Source: CAYXVF01 sp964468125 (GTDB taxonomy: Bacteria > Myxococcota > XYA12-FULL-58-9 > CAYXVF01). From it: 64,000 nucleotides of DNA. The translations under genes were made by a program, and so were the position numbers. Of the stretch, positions 17,401 through 25,656 are shown one piece after another. A model generated the notes under the pieces. It did not search any database. It saw only the letters and a list, made by a program, of their open reading frames with translations, and had not been told where the DNA came from. Every line of letters begins with the position of its first letter. Within the stretch, counting starts at the first letter, position 1. Location: positions 1-64,000 of the forward strand of contig CAYXVF010000011.1 of assembly GCA_964468125.1 (NCBI GenBank). The letters are read 5' to 3'.

Positions 17401-20400
17401 CGGCGGCTTCGAGCGTGCGCTCCACCGCGAGCTGTCGGGTGTCCGCACCGACCATCAGCGCGCGAATGTTCGCTTCGGCGTCAGGAACCGCGTAGCCGTA
17501 GCCGATGAATGCCCCTTCTTGGGTGTCGCCCATCTGAAAGTCTGGGTCGACGAGCGTCGGGTTCAGGGAGAGCAGGGACTCATCGAGCCTCACTTCGTCG
17601 GTCTCAGGGGGCGCGGTCGGCGCACGGTAGTCGTCGTCGCGTGACCAGCCCTCTACCGGCGTAACGCCGTCGGGACCGACCGTGTATTCGCCGGCGGTGA
17701 AGTTTTCGACCATCGCTCCGAAACGCGCGCGGGCCGGGTCGAGGGCCGCTGCATCCGGGGTCTCGATCGCCTCGACCGGAATGTTTCGAGCTCCACTCGG
17801 CCCGAGCAGGAGACCGGGCGGTGCTTCGCTGTTGAACCGCTCCGGGTATTCGGTGCGCAACCGCTCCCATCCGGGGCCCTCGAGATAGCCCCGCATGTCC
17901 GGGGAGAGCCCCTCACCGCCGGAGCGGACCGCCTGCTCGTAGGCGACGTCCGCCGCGCCGAGCCCGATCTCTTGGCGCCACTCGTATTCGCCGTTGGCCG
18001 CGGCGGCGCGGAGGAGCTCGGCGTTGCGCGCCGCGAGCACGAGGCCCGGCACCTCACGCCCTTCGTGCTCGAACATCTCACCGCCGCGCGCGAGCTCCAG
18101 CGAGGCCTCGGCCGCGCGCAATCCGCGTAGGCGATCCTCTTGTTCCAGCTCGCTCTCGTTTTCGATCCACGGGACGACGTTGTGCTGGAACCACTCCCAG
18201 TTGGACACCCGACCGGAGAAGCGAACCGCGCGGGCGGCGGCGTCGACCACCTCGGAGGCCTCTTCTACCCGCCCCTGCGCCTCGCGCACCTGAAGCTCAG
18301 CCGCCTCGAGCTCGCGCCGCAGGCCGTCTTCGACCGAATCGAGGGCCTCGGTGTAGCGCGCGAGCGTCGCACGGTCCGATGCGTGCGTGATCATCCGGAC
18401 GAAGCCTGCGCTATCCAGCCGTAGGAGGTCCACGTGCTCCTCGCCGAGCACGCGCGCACGCAGCTCTGGGGGCAAGCTGTTGATCGCCGCGAGGGCCCCG
18501 AGGTCGGCTCCCAAGCGATTTGGATCGTAGTCCTCGCTCGCCGCGATTTCGGCCAGGACCGCTTCGGGATTCTCGACGCCGTGAGCGCGCAGAATCTCCT
18601 CCGGAGTGCGGCCGAGGCGCGATTCGTCGAGGAGGGCGCGCGCGTCCGGGGAGAGCGGAACCCCATCGAGGCTCGGGATCACGCCGGAGGCGTAGCCGAG
18701 CAGAGCGGCCCGGTCGGTTTCCGAGACCCCGAGCTCAGCCAGCATGCCGTCGAAACGCTCTCGATGGCGCGACGGGCTACGCGCGGCCCGGAGCACGAGC
18801 GCGCGCGCCAAGGCCGGGTCTAGCTCTGGGCTGTCTTCGGCACTCGCCCGATCGACGATCGCCTCCATCGTCTCCAGTGAGAGCTGGTCACTGAGGGGCA
18901 GGAGATAACGCGCCGTCTCGTCATTGGTGACGCGATCTTCTCCGAGCCGTCCGCTCAAGGTGGACGCGATGTTCGCCCGGACGCGCTCGGGCAGTGCGCT
19001 CACGACCTCGTCGAACCGTGCGAAGGTCGCCGAGTCCGGCGGCTCCCGCTGCAGCGCTCGAACGACCTCCGGGTCCCACGGCGGGTCCCCGAGCGCAAAG
19101 ACGCCGCGTCGCAGCATGTCCGCGTCGCCTCCGCGCACGCGACTGCGGACGATCTCCGCGATGCTCGATTGCAGTGCGCTCGGTCGCTCGTGGTCTCCGG
19201 GTGTGACGAAGGATTCCCAATTGTCCGCGACAAACTGCAGCGTCTCGCTCGCGTTCTCGTCGAGACCATTTCGCAGCGCCAGGAGCTCGGCGTCGCCCCA
19301 TCGGGCGGCATAGGGCAACTGATCGCCGGCGCTCGTGATCCCCCGTCCGGAGAGCGCGCGACGGAGTGCAGCGGCTTCATCGTTCTCCAGAGCCTCTGTC
19401 GGCAGATCCGCCAACAACTGGCTTGCGAAGGCATCGATTTGGGGATCGGTGCCCACGTGCTGGGTGAGGGTCTCGAAGACGAGCTCAGGCGCCTCGAGTG
19501 CGAGGTCGCGGAGATGTCGGGATGCGGAGGCCGGATCGGTGGCGAAGTCTTCGGCAGCGCGATGCGCCGAGAGCGACACCGCGCCCTGCGTTGCGATGTC
19601 CCGAGCGGCCTGGGGGTCACCGGCGGCGGCCGCTCGCGCGAGGAAGCGGTGTGCGGTCGTCAGCTCGGGTGACTCGGCGCGCTCCGTTGCGCTACGCAGG
19701 ATCGATTCGGCGGTTTCCGCGTCGATCAGACCGTAGGCGACCGCCTGCATGATCGACTCGGAGGCGCTATCGCGGGTCGCGGGGTCGACGAGGTGGTCGC
19801 GCAGCAGCGCGCGGGCTTCATCCGGGGCCTGGCGGTGCGAAATTCGCGACGCGCCATTCTCAGCCACGGTGACGGGTGAAAGGGAGAGGATGGCTCGCGT
19901 CTGCCGGTCCTCGGCTGTCGCGGTGTGCTCGAATTCCGCTTCGATTCGGCGGCCGTCCCGGGGGAACGCGCGCAGACGGTAGTGCTCGAGCTCGCCGTCG
20001 CTGCGGGGACCCTCAGCGTTGAATCCGTGGTTTCCGTCCGAGAGCATTCGGAACACTCGGTCAAAGCGCCCGACGCTTTCGGCCTCCGCCTCCATGAGCC
20101 AGGCGCGCGCTTCGGCAGGGCCGTCGTCGTTCGCGACGATTGTGCCCGCCTCGAAGGCGTCGGCGAGGGCGGGAAGAGATGCGCCCGGAGCGGCGGGGCG
20201 CGTTCCGGTCTCCAGCCGGTCGGCGGACCCTTCGTCGACCGGGGCGTCGGTTCCGCCGCCGGGCTCGACCGCGGTTTCCGCGGGCACCTCCGCCGGCGCC
20301 TCCGCGGGAGCTTCGACGCCTTCGGCGGCGTCGGGGCCCGCGGGGCCGACCTGGTCCGTCGCGCTTGGGGGCACGTCGCCGGTGATGTAGCGCTGCGGGG

Positions 20401-20422
20401 GGCCCGCGATGTCCGTAGCCAT
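11417..20422 (-). CDS. Giant polymorphic toxin candidate with C-terminal deaminase-like domain
   Basis: A 3001-residue protein. Residues 1-80 are Pro/Ala/Glu-rich with no signal peptide; about 80-1220 is largely alpha-helical. A Gly/Ala-rich hydrophobic stretch at about 1228-1273 (AGAVAGTIVATAAAPVSGGT) could insert in a membrane. HEADH at 2003-2007, followed by a Glu in NVMLETVAE, forms a zinc metallopeptidase-like HExxH motif. The last ~100 residues carry HDTE (2931-2934) and PCCASC (2967-2972) followed by QFQRMFPNVELVV. This is the zinc-binding pattern of the deaminase superfamily, closest to the BURPS668_1122-type toxin domains. No Rhs, VgrG, PAAR or filamentous haemagglutinin features are visible, so the delivery route is open. 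The SUKH gene overlaps its 3' end. Confidence 0.8.
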   Translation of the reverse strand: MATDIAGPPQRYITGDVPPSATDQVGPAGPDAAEGVEAPAEAPAEVPAETAVEPGGGTDAPVDEGSADRLETGTRPAAPGASLPALADAFEAGTIVANDDGPAEARAWLMEAEAESVGRFDRVFRMLSDGNHGFNAEGPRSDGELEHYRLRAFPRDGRRIEAEFEHTATAEDRQTRAILSLSPVTVAENGASRISHRQAPDEARALLRDHLVDPATRDSASESIMQAVAYGLIDAETAESILRSATERAESPELTTAHRFLARAAAAGDPQAARDIATQGAVSLSAHRAAEDFATDPASASRHLRDLALEAPELVFETLTQHVGTDPQIDAFASQLLADLPTEALENDEAAALRRALSGRGITSAGDQLPYAARWGDAELLALRNGLDENASETLQFVADNWESFVTPGDHERPSALQSSIAEIVRSRVRGGDADMLRRGVFALGDPPWDPEVVRALQREPPDSATFARFDEVVSALPERVRANIASTLSGRLGEDRVTNDETARYLLPLSDQLSLETMEAIVDRASAEDSPELDPALARALVLRAARSPSRHRERFDGMLAELGVSETDRAALLGYASGVIPSLDGVPLSPDARALLDESRLGRTPEEILRAHGVENPEAVLAEIAASEDYDPNRLGADLGALAAINSLPPELRARVLGEEHVDLLRLDSAGFVRMITHASDRATLARYTEALDSVEDGLRRELEAAELQVREAQGRVEEASEVVDAAARAVRFSGRVSNWEWFQHNVVPWIENESELEQEDRLRGLRAAEASLELARGGEMFEHEGREVPGLVLAARNAELLRAAAANGEYEWRQEIGLGAADVAYEQAVRSGGEGLSPDMRGYLEGPGWERLRTEYPERFNSEAPPGLLLGPSGARNIPVEAIETPDAAALDPARARFGAMVENFTAGEYTVGPDGVTPVEGWSRDDDYRAPTAPPETDEVRLDESLLSLNPTLVDPDFQMGDTQEGAFIGYGYAVPDAEANIRALMVGADTRQLAVERTLEAAATGIIPDERAAELLEGAAETLPDRTDWLNGENLREVARLTRDRGAATALAYTRANVTARREVTIGDPLSLDAALELGATGGTEERQLAFDTVAQHPDVARVLEATGAIAEDLRVIETIGAHRGDITTYDAVVDDLKTRAGRIQAHLNDPEILAGIERFRSRVAELPEDHPMREDLARIEEQLAYFEGLAAEDSAVRQLTDPILDDSFRGDDFEGWLRTDGPAIAGQIAGAVAGTIVATAAAPVSGGTSYAVLGALMFGAAGGAIGGVIGGEVARELVRNSRHLGDGSRSRLMMAIEGEMEWGDMASSYGTELAYSGFYQLLGMGGAMALGNVVHRQMVAIASRSGMSQEAAEAAIRRLGPYMERAGRSPVDFRNFMRELAVEFPQEASSEVLAAAVVHAMGGSEAGWEGAAMGALIGGLSRITNWNAARVESFHGSGRAIIDPEMDLDELRPLIDDAGIHVLQEFRGPDGQLQGVLTQSPLGTPFLLARDGALMTDAAAAAQPNNVVGPEVLARGRITRGLVDVVAQMEREGAPLEQIRSTVAEQWAAGARRWNALNGDPENGGRLDPNAPPGATAESVEALLAELRAPVAGPPSAPGSPDDGALDASPVDGDTTRVTTTDGEVRLILEGDEPFGPPVVVDEAASADGDAEVALPESVVRLIGENAARRAVETFGRSPGHMRAFADVVTAMNEAGTLDMLEGSALSAATQNAYNGLPVPVVANIGAPANAFLAANLGRIRENPFRGAVVPMEDGVPMPLGPLAQEALSLVPESQRAAVDRFLRAPVSQARWAELRMSMPQTPAGRAVLREQRAARITRGALGSLESWIAAERAAGREPAVDAAIERYRTFYEDGVRAWNEALERAAVGITAHPNDADRVTKDSDRQRALRVGLYGEDPLALQLPEGATPPGLGGPAARDLDVLLQRIRPHAITRHSGVNSDYEPRYGYAHPAAGQIFMTELGMPAPTDGVRHSDRAFRGPAPFREEDMRALGTLAHEADHVLREGELRPISERGLGGAANNVMLETVAELRALAIREPNAYYQILQSRENLERFVRFRRTTYAQNQPDYFALNETDGPRVDGVVADRIWAAASFGNRAPAANFVDVLLTPYASGLLGDFNYFEQSASVDRGVATFGAIRVEGLRHLGIAGRQLETITRDLGWGPSTADAAVRLATEFGVNARLLPELSANEIAMALRRFDPHASVAPEGYGPLHELSEEQLAVVLEDPSVINAIDRDRGLSRIPTSVLRGVAESQSLTYLLRTAGDDGTNDVIEPSQVRNLDRTDVDGLIELADAIRSRFPYRPPPLNTASARFLLGLSPEERAQAKTLIERGVHPSVLRALGSPGFESLDLIATSPSGVDPFRIQQLRQRVTMADRDGSRDHLETWLESLGIPPATDSVSDEGVAVLGGSSFGNARLGETESHGRVRAALRDSGFSAETLNELDSNTVRELAETVAEVSRSGPHSATFAEVAYGIRETYPGERGERMVRELRDVLERQGLSEAGVPGNIVTRLSPRGLEAARRLTLLHGVGAPESALESARAAVRAFEGGEAIVEAVGARTRELAQDERRSGDVAADVLAGLGFDPEVIRESSEETRIIAMERVLGHLDDAEVRQYRAELISRDGEAEGARLDALLDQARSLYPIRFGAELPNGLGAPSSDAGPIVEPSDYLDSIRALVATHGLTDLTATDVRALDAIARGAPSDVNVGGIGSLSSDVRAAVAPGGSLYAELARDSEPERFTTALSLFRGQGVDHVDFIEHAVRAWHGIEDAPTFNVSAAALQNGLGIGIGEHNPTDGAPIDRLVHVMSATLNFHEPSQYTSALRAMTTDLAVDLPLDTRPEVIRAGVELTDRMRRNLPIPQDKNVAFAEIDIALGDGVFDATMRAVSGDSSRRRRILEPQGWTFQVDNPQLGYLPSRAYRSHDTESIIVNNIAERLNPERREVVPEARGRVEIFSRIPCCASCQLAMLQFQRMFPNVELVVSSGPPYGEPIP

Positions 20423-20637
20423 GCCTGGTCCGTCACCTCAACCGCAGGGTGCGCGCTGGCTCGAGGCGGCACTCCGCTGGAGCGGGACTCCTCTCCTACG
20501 TTACCCGAATCGCTGCCGCCGGTTGATTAACCGCATCGCGTCAGGAACTGGGGTCCCAGTCTTTGTTGTATAGCGCAAAGACCGACCCGGATGTGAGAAA
20601 GCGCACGGTTTTCAGGCAGATCGGGCCGAGTTTGGGC

Positions 20638-22809
20638 TCATTCGGCCAGCCCGGTCACCATCAGCAGGAAGGTGTATTCTTCGGCCTTTTCCTCCAGCCG
20701 CACGTAGCGGCCGGTCTTGCCCGCGTGCCCCGCGCCCATGTTGATCTTCAGGAGCAGCAGGTTGTTGTCGGTCTTGGTGGCCCGCAGCTTGGCCGCCCAT
20801 TTCGCCGGTTCCCAGTAGGTCACGCGGGGGTCGTTCAGTCCCCCGGTGATCAGCATCGGCGGGTAGTCCTTCGCTTCCACGTTGTCGTAGGGGCTGTAGG
20901 AGCGAATCAGCTCAAAGGCCGCTTTGTCTTCGATCGGATTGCCCCACTCGGGCCACTCCATCGGGGTGAGGGGGAGCGAGGTGTCGAGCATGGTGTTCAA
21001 CACATCCACGAACGGCACGTGGGCGACCACACCGCGAAAGAGCTCAGGCGCTTGGTTGACCACGGCTCCCATCAGCTCGCCGCCGGCCGAGCCGCCTGAG
21101 ATCGTGATGTTGCCGCGGGTCGCGTAGCCTTCTTCGATCAGGAAGCGGGCGACATCAACGAAGTCGTTGAAGGTGTTGGTGCGCTTTTCGAGCTTGCCGG
21201 AGGTGTACCAGTCGTAACCCATTTCGTCTCCGCCTCGGATGTGTGCGATCGCGTAGACGAAGCCGCGGTCCAGCAGACTCAGCCGGTTGCTGTCGAAGCT
21301 CGGCCGCATGCCCAAGCCGTAGGCGCCGTAGCCGTAGAGATGGAGGGGGCGGCCGCTGTCTTTCTCGAAGTCCCGTCGGTAGACGATCGAGACCGGAACC
21401 ATGACCCCATCCCGGGCTTTCGCCATCTTGCGCTCGGTGACGTACTGGCTTGCGTCGTAGCCCGAAGGAATCTCCTGCACCTTCAGGACAGTGAGTGTTT
21501 TCTTTGAAACATCGTAGTCATAAACGGTATCCGGGGTCACCATGGACTCGTAGCTGACTCGCAACGTGTTGATGTCGAATTCGGGGTTGTTGCCGATGGC
21601 GGCTGCGTAGGCAGACTCGGGGAACTCGATTCGATGCTCGCCGCCGTCGTAGCGACGGAGGCGAATCTGATCGAGACCATTCACCCGCTCCTGTAGCGCC
21701 ATGAATTCCTTGAAGCTCGCAAAGCCCCGAATGTAGACCTCGCGCGAGCCCGCGATGAGCTCCTTCCAGTTGGCCCTCTGCGGTGCGTCTTCCGGCGCGG
21801 TCGCGATTCGGAAGTTCTCGTGGGTATCATTGGTGCGGATGTAGAACGTGCCGTTCGCGTGATCCAGGTCGTACTCGTGGCCGACCTCACGGGCCGCGAC
21901 GAGCACGGGCTCCGCGGCGAGATCGCTGGCGGGAAGTACGTAGGTCTCGCTGGTGATGTGGTCACCCGTTCGGATGAAAGCCCATTCGCGCGATTGCGAC
22001 AGCGAAACGCCGGCGAAGAACCCGGTGTCCTGTTCCTCGTAGACCACGTGGTCCATGGACGGGTCGTTTCCGATGACGTGCAGACGCGCTTGATAGGGGC
22101 GCCACTCCTCACTGACGCGCATGTAGAGCAAGGAGCTAGCATCGCTCGACCACACGGTTCCGCCGCTCGTCTCCGGGATCTCATCGGAAAGCATCTCTCC
22201 GGTCTCGAGATTCTTGATTCGGATCGTGTAGCGCTCGCTGCCGTTCGTATCCTCGCCCCAGGCGAGCAGTCGGCCATCGTTGCTCACGTTGATCCCGGTG
22301 ACGCGAAAGAACTCCTTGCCTTCGGCGAGGGCCGGCTCGTCGAGAATCAGCTGTGGGTCGCCGCCCCCGGCCGGGGTCCGGTACCACTTGCGATACTGTG
22401 CGCCTTTCTCAAAGCGCCACTGGTAGAGCCACTCACCGTCTTTGACGGGAACCGAGCTCTCGTCTTTTTTCAGGCGTCCTTCGAGCTCTGAAAACAGGGT
22501 CTGCGTGAGCTCGTCAAAGGGTTTCATCGCCGCCTGAAAATAGGCGTTCTCTTCCTCTAGGTAGGAGAGCACCGCTTCGTCGTCGACCTTCGGATAGCTG
22601 TCGTCTTTGAGCCAGGCGTACTCATCCACCCAGGTGATCCCGTGACGTTCGTTTTCCTCGGGGACCTTCTTGGCCACCGGGGCTGGGGGGAGGGCGTTTG
22701 TTGGGGCGAAGATGTCTTTGGTGCTCATGGGGGCGGAGGTCTCTCCTTTTTGACTTCCGTGGGCGCAGGAGAAGGCCAAGGCGGCGAGAATCGGTGCAAA
22801 GCTTCGCAT
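20638..22809 (-). CDS. ptrB: Oligopeptidase B-like S9A serine peptidase
   Basis: A 723-residue prolyl-oligopeptidase family enzyme with an N-terminal seven-bladed propeller region and a C-terminal alpha/beta hydrolase domain. Catalytic motifs are visible: nucleophile Ser in ISGGSAGGELMG, Asp in LITGGLNDPRV, His in MGAGHAGKTG. IAHIRGGDEMGYDWY and YGAYG are typical of oligopeptidase B, which cleaves after basic residues. The N-terminus MRSFAPILAALAFSC looks like a lipoprotein signal, so this copy is probably exported, unlike the cytosolic E. coli enzyme. The ATG at 22809 has GAGGAG upstream. It is the last gene of the mevalonate operon, 10 bases after idi; a functional link is not obvious. Confidence 0.85.
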   Translation of the reverse strand: MRSFAPILAALAFSCAHGSQKGETSAPMSTKDIFAPTNALPPAPVAKKVPEENERHGITWVDEYAWLKDDSYPKVDDEAVLSYLEEENAYFQAAMKPFDELTQTLFSELEGRLKKDESSVPVKDGEWLYQWRFEKGAQYRKWYRTPAGGGDPQLILDEPALAEGKEFFRVTGINVSNDGRLLAWGEDTNGSERYTIRIKNLETGEMLSDEIPETSGGTVWSSDASSLLYMRVSEEWRPYQARLHVIGNDPSMDHVVYEEQDTGFFAGVSLSQSREWAFIRTGDHITSETYVLPASDLAAEPVLVAAREVGHEYDLDHANGTFYIRTNDTHENFRIATAPEDAPQRANWKELIAGSREVYIRGFASFKEFMALQERVNGLDQIRLRRYDGGEHRIEFPESAYAAAIGNNPEFDINTLRVSYESMVTPDTVYDYDVSKKTLTVLKVQEIPSGYDASQYVTERKMAKARDGVMVPVSIVYRRDFEKDSGRPLHLYGYGAYGLGMRPSFDSNRLSLLDRGFVYAIAHIRGGDEMGYDWYTSGKLEKRTNTFNDFVDVARFLIEEGYATRGNITISGGSAGGELMGAVVNQAPELFRGVVAHVPFVDVLNTMLDTSLPLTPMEWPEWGNPIEDKAAFELIRSYSPYDNVEAKDYPPMLITGGLNDPRVTYWEPAKWAAKLRATKTDNNLLLLKINMGAGHAGKTGRYVRLEEKAEEYTFLLMVTGLAE

Positions 22810-22819
22810 CCGGAGCTCC

Positions 22820-23386
22820 TCAACGGGGTGTGATGGCATCGGCGTGCTCGCGGCGAATCGTCTCCCACTCCATCTTGAACCAGGGCGTGAGGCGGTCCGG
22901 CTCCTCCCGGAGAAGACGGTCGACTTCCTCGGGAGACACCCATTTCCATTCGGCGATTTCGTTCGGATTCACGTCGACCGCCCCTTCGTCGTCGATGTGA
23001 CCGACGTAGACGCTGCACAGCTCGTGCTCCGAGCCCGCTTCCGAATAACGAGCCTGGTAGGCAAAGCGGTACAGGAAGGTGAGCTCCGCCTCCAAAGCGA
23101 GCTCTTCGCGCAAGCGACGAGCGGTGGCGTACGCGTAGCTCTCGCCTTCGCGCGGATGGCTGCAACAGCTGTTGGTCCAAAAGCCCGGCCACAAACGCTT
23201 TTGGTCGCTGCGCTGGTGGAGCAAGAGCTCGCCCCGGGGATTGAAGATGAAGATCGAGAAGGCGCGGTGGAGTGTTCCATCGCTATCGTGGGCCTCGCCC
23301 TTGCTCGCATGCCCCACCACGTTGTCGTCTCGATCCACGAGGATCAGACGTTCACTCTCCGACGATACCTGCGCGTCGTTGCTCAT
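22820..23386 (-). CDS. idi: Isopentenyl-diphosphate delta-isomerase, type I
   Basis: A 188-residue Nudix-fold protein. FWTNSCCSHPREGESYAYAT contains the catalytic Cys (TNSCCSHP) and metal-binding His, and RLREELALE is the Nudix helix. LHRAFSIFIFN and WPGFWTNSC are diagnostic of type I Idi. It interconverts IPP and DMAPP, which is required because the mevalonate pathway yields only IPP. The ATG at 23386 overlaps the stop of the reductase-kinase gene (ATGA); the in-frame extension upstream to 23473 lies inside that gene and carries no domain sequence. Confidence 0.92.
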   Translation of the reverse strand: MSNDAQVSSESERLILVDRDDNVVGHASKGEAHDSDGTLHRAFSIFIFNPRGELLLHQRSDQKRLWPGFWTNSCCSHPREGESYAYATARRLREELALEAELTFLYRFAYQARYSEAGSEHELCSVYVGHIDDEGAVDVNPNEIAEWKWVSPEEVDRLLREEPDRLTPWFKMEWETIRREHADAITPR

Positions 23387-25656
23387 CGTGACTCCTCCCC
23401 AATTCGGGCGATGAAGGCCTGATAGCCCGCTGTGATCAAGCTGGTTCGGACGGACTCCGCGTCCTCGGGACACAGCGCGACCATCGATCCTCCTCCACCA
23501 CCACCGGTCAGCTTGGCTCCGAGTGCGCCGGCTCGGCGCGCGATGCCGATCATGTCTTCGAGCTCTGAGGTGGAAACCTGCAGCGCGTTGAGTAGACCCT
23601 GATTGACGTTCATCAACTCGCCGAGGGTGTCGAGGTCACCGCTTTCCACGGCCTTCGCGCCCTGGAGCGAAAGGTCGTCGATGTCCCTGAAGATCCGCTC
23701 GTAGAGCTTCTGGTTGCGTTTCCAAGCATCGTGGACCTGGCTCACCATCTTCGCGGTGAGGCTTTCGATGCCGCTGATGCCGATGACCACATCAAAGGGA
23801 GCCTTCGCTTTCACTTGCGTGATGGTTGGCTTACCCTCTGGCCCCTGTGCCGTCTTGTAGAGAATGAGTCCACCATGGGCGGCGAGGGTGTTGTCGATGC
23901 CGGACGTGCGCCCATGGGCGACCTTTTCGCTCTCGTAGGCGATGGCGCTGACCTGCTCGTCGCTGAGCCCGAGCCCAAAGTGCTGATCGAGAGCGCGAAC
24001 GACCGCCACCGCGATCGCCGCCGAGCCACCGAGACCCATTGCGCGCGGCACGTGCGGATAGATCTCGAGGAGAATGCTCCGGTCGCGGAGCTCGAGCGTG
24101 TCGAGAATGCGCTCGAGCGAGGTGTAGAGTGAGTGTTTGTGATCGACGCCGGGCTCGAGCTTGGTTTCCACCCCCCAACGCGGCACGACCACGTGCACGC
24201 CGTTTTCGCCGTCTTCCACCTTCGCTTGGATGGCGACGGGGAGCGACGCCGCCAAGGCGTGGGCGCCGTAGACCACCGCATGCTCGCCGAGAAAAATCAC
24301 TTTGCCGGCGCCGGAGGCGAGGTTTTCGCTCGTTTTCGGCTCGTGTTTTTGCGCGGCGCGCTTCGGAAGATCTTGGAGCCGTTTGACGATCTCCTCCGCC
24401 TTCCAGACCTTGATCTCACCGCTCTCGATCAGCTCTTCGACCACCCGCTCAAACACCTCGGGAGGCGCTCCCGCCGCGTTGGCAACCGTCCGCGCGTGGA
24501 GCGTCATGTGTCCCTGCTGAATCCCTTCGGTGCTGAGCGCACGGATCGCGGAGAAGTTCTGAGCGAGGCCCACCGCCGCCATGATCTCGGCGAGCTCGGT
24601 GGCGTGCTTAACCCCGAGGATGCGATGGGCGATCGCGACCGCGGGATTGCTCTGCAGTGGCCCCCCAACGGTGCCTACCTTGAGTGGCAGCTCGATCTCG
24701 CCGACGAGGTTGCCATCCGAATCCGCAAACCACTTGGTGAGCGACGAATAACGGCCGCCTCGGCACGCGTAGGCGTGAGCCGCTGCTTCGATGGCGCGCC
24801 AATCATTGCCGGTGGCGATGGCAACCGCATCGATTCCGTTCATGATCCCCTTGTTGTGGGTGGCAGCCCGGTACGGATCGGCGGTCGCGAAGTCATTTGC
24901 GAGGATCACGCCGTCGCGCACCTGCTCGCCGGTGAAGCTCTTGCCCGCGAGCTCTGAGGTCGGGATCACGCAGCTCGCTTTCACCATGGATCTGTCGGTT
25001 AGGTTCGAGAGAATGCGCAAGAACACCTCGCCGCCGGTGATTTTCTCCACCAACGACGCGACCCCTTCGCACATGCTGTTCACCAGATTGGCGCCCATTG
25101 CGTCGCGCGTATCGACGAGGAGGTGAAGGATCAGCATGTCGCCCTTTGCGGAGGCCTTCGGGAGCACCCGCACCTCGATGTCCTTGGCTCCGCCACCGCG
25201 TGCGACCATGTTCGGATGGAGACCGTTGGCGAGATTGAGGATCTCCGCCTTGTTCTGCAGAAGTGCGGCCTGCGCCTTGCTGGCGTTTGGGAATCCAACG
25301 ATCTGGATCTGGCCGATGAGGATCGGATCGGTGCTCTCACACGTGAAGCCACCCCCGGCAAGCGCCACCTTTGCAGCCGAAGAGAGCGCGGCGATGATGG
25401 AGGGCTCCTCCACCACGAGCGGCACGATGTACGGTCGCCGGTTGATCACGAAGTTCAGACCGAGGCCCATCGGCAGGCTGAATACGCCGACGACGTTCTC
25501 CACCATGCGATCGGCTTGGGCGGTGCTCATCACGCTCGTACCCGTGAGCAGGGCATCGCGGTCTTCGCTCGAGATGTATTCGCGCTCGTGGAGAATGGCG
25601 ACCCGTTCGGCCACTGACTTCTTGTAAAATCCGGGGAGCCGGCTCTTGTCGTTCAT
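23383..25656 (-). CDS. Fused HMG-CoA reductase (class II) - mevalonate kinase
   Basis: A 757-residue bifunctional protein. Residues 1 to about 430 are HMG-CoA reductase of the class II (degradative-type) family: ENVVGVFSLPMGLGLNFVIN, then ATHNKGIMNG with the catalytic Lys and IQQGHM with the catalytic His. From about residue 445 a GHMP kinase begins with GAGKVIFLGEHAVVYG (Gly449), then PRAMGLGGSAAIAVAVV and GALGAKLTGGGGGG, the three mevalonate kinase motifs. The halves are in frame with a short charged linker (KRAAQKHEPKTSE) and no internal stop. It would convert HMG-CoA to mevalonate and phosphorylate it. Four-base overlaps join it to the genes on both sides. Confidence 0.93.
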   Translation of the reverse strand: MNDKSRLPGFYKKSVAERVAILHEREYISSEDRDALLTGTSVMSTAQADRMVENVVGVFSLPMGLGLNFVINRRPYIVPLVVEEPSIIAALSSAAKVALAGGGFTCESTDPILIGQIQIVGFPNASKAQAALLQNKAEILNLANGLHPNMVARGGGAKDIEVRVLPKASAKGDMLILHLLVDTRDAMGANLVNSMCEGVASLVEKITGGEVFLRILSNLTDRSMVKASCVIPTSELAGKSFTGEQVRDGVILANDFATADPYRAATHNKGIMNGIDAVAIATGNDWRAIEAAAHAYACRGGRYSSLTKWFADSDGNLVGEIELPLKVGTVGGPLQSNPAVAIAHRILGVKHATELAEIMAAVGLAQNFSAIRALSTEGIQQGHMTLHARTVANAAGAPPEVFERVVEELIESGEIKVWKAEEIVKRLQDLPKRAAQKHEPKTSENLASGAGKVIFLGEHAVVYGAHALAASLPVAIQAKVEDGENGVHVVVPRWGVETKLEPGVDHKHSLYTSLERILDTLELRDRSILLEIYPHVPRAMGLGGSAAIAVAVVRALDQHFGLGLSDEQVSAIAYESEKVAHGRTSGIDNTLAAHGGLILYKTAQGPEGKPTITQVKAKAPFDVVIGISGIESLTAKMVSQVHDAWKRNQKLYERIFRDIDDLSLQGAKAVESGDLDTLGELMNVNQGLLNALQVSTSELEDMIGIARRAGALGAKLTGGGGGGSMVALCPEDAESVRTSLITAGYQAFIARIGEESR

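Noticed and set aside
20559..20582. GTCTTTG/CAAAGAC inverted repeat after the oligopeptidase gene as a terminator
   Set aside because: Short stem, 10-base loop and no T-run on the minus strand; too weak to call.
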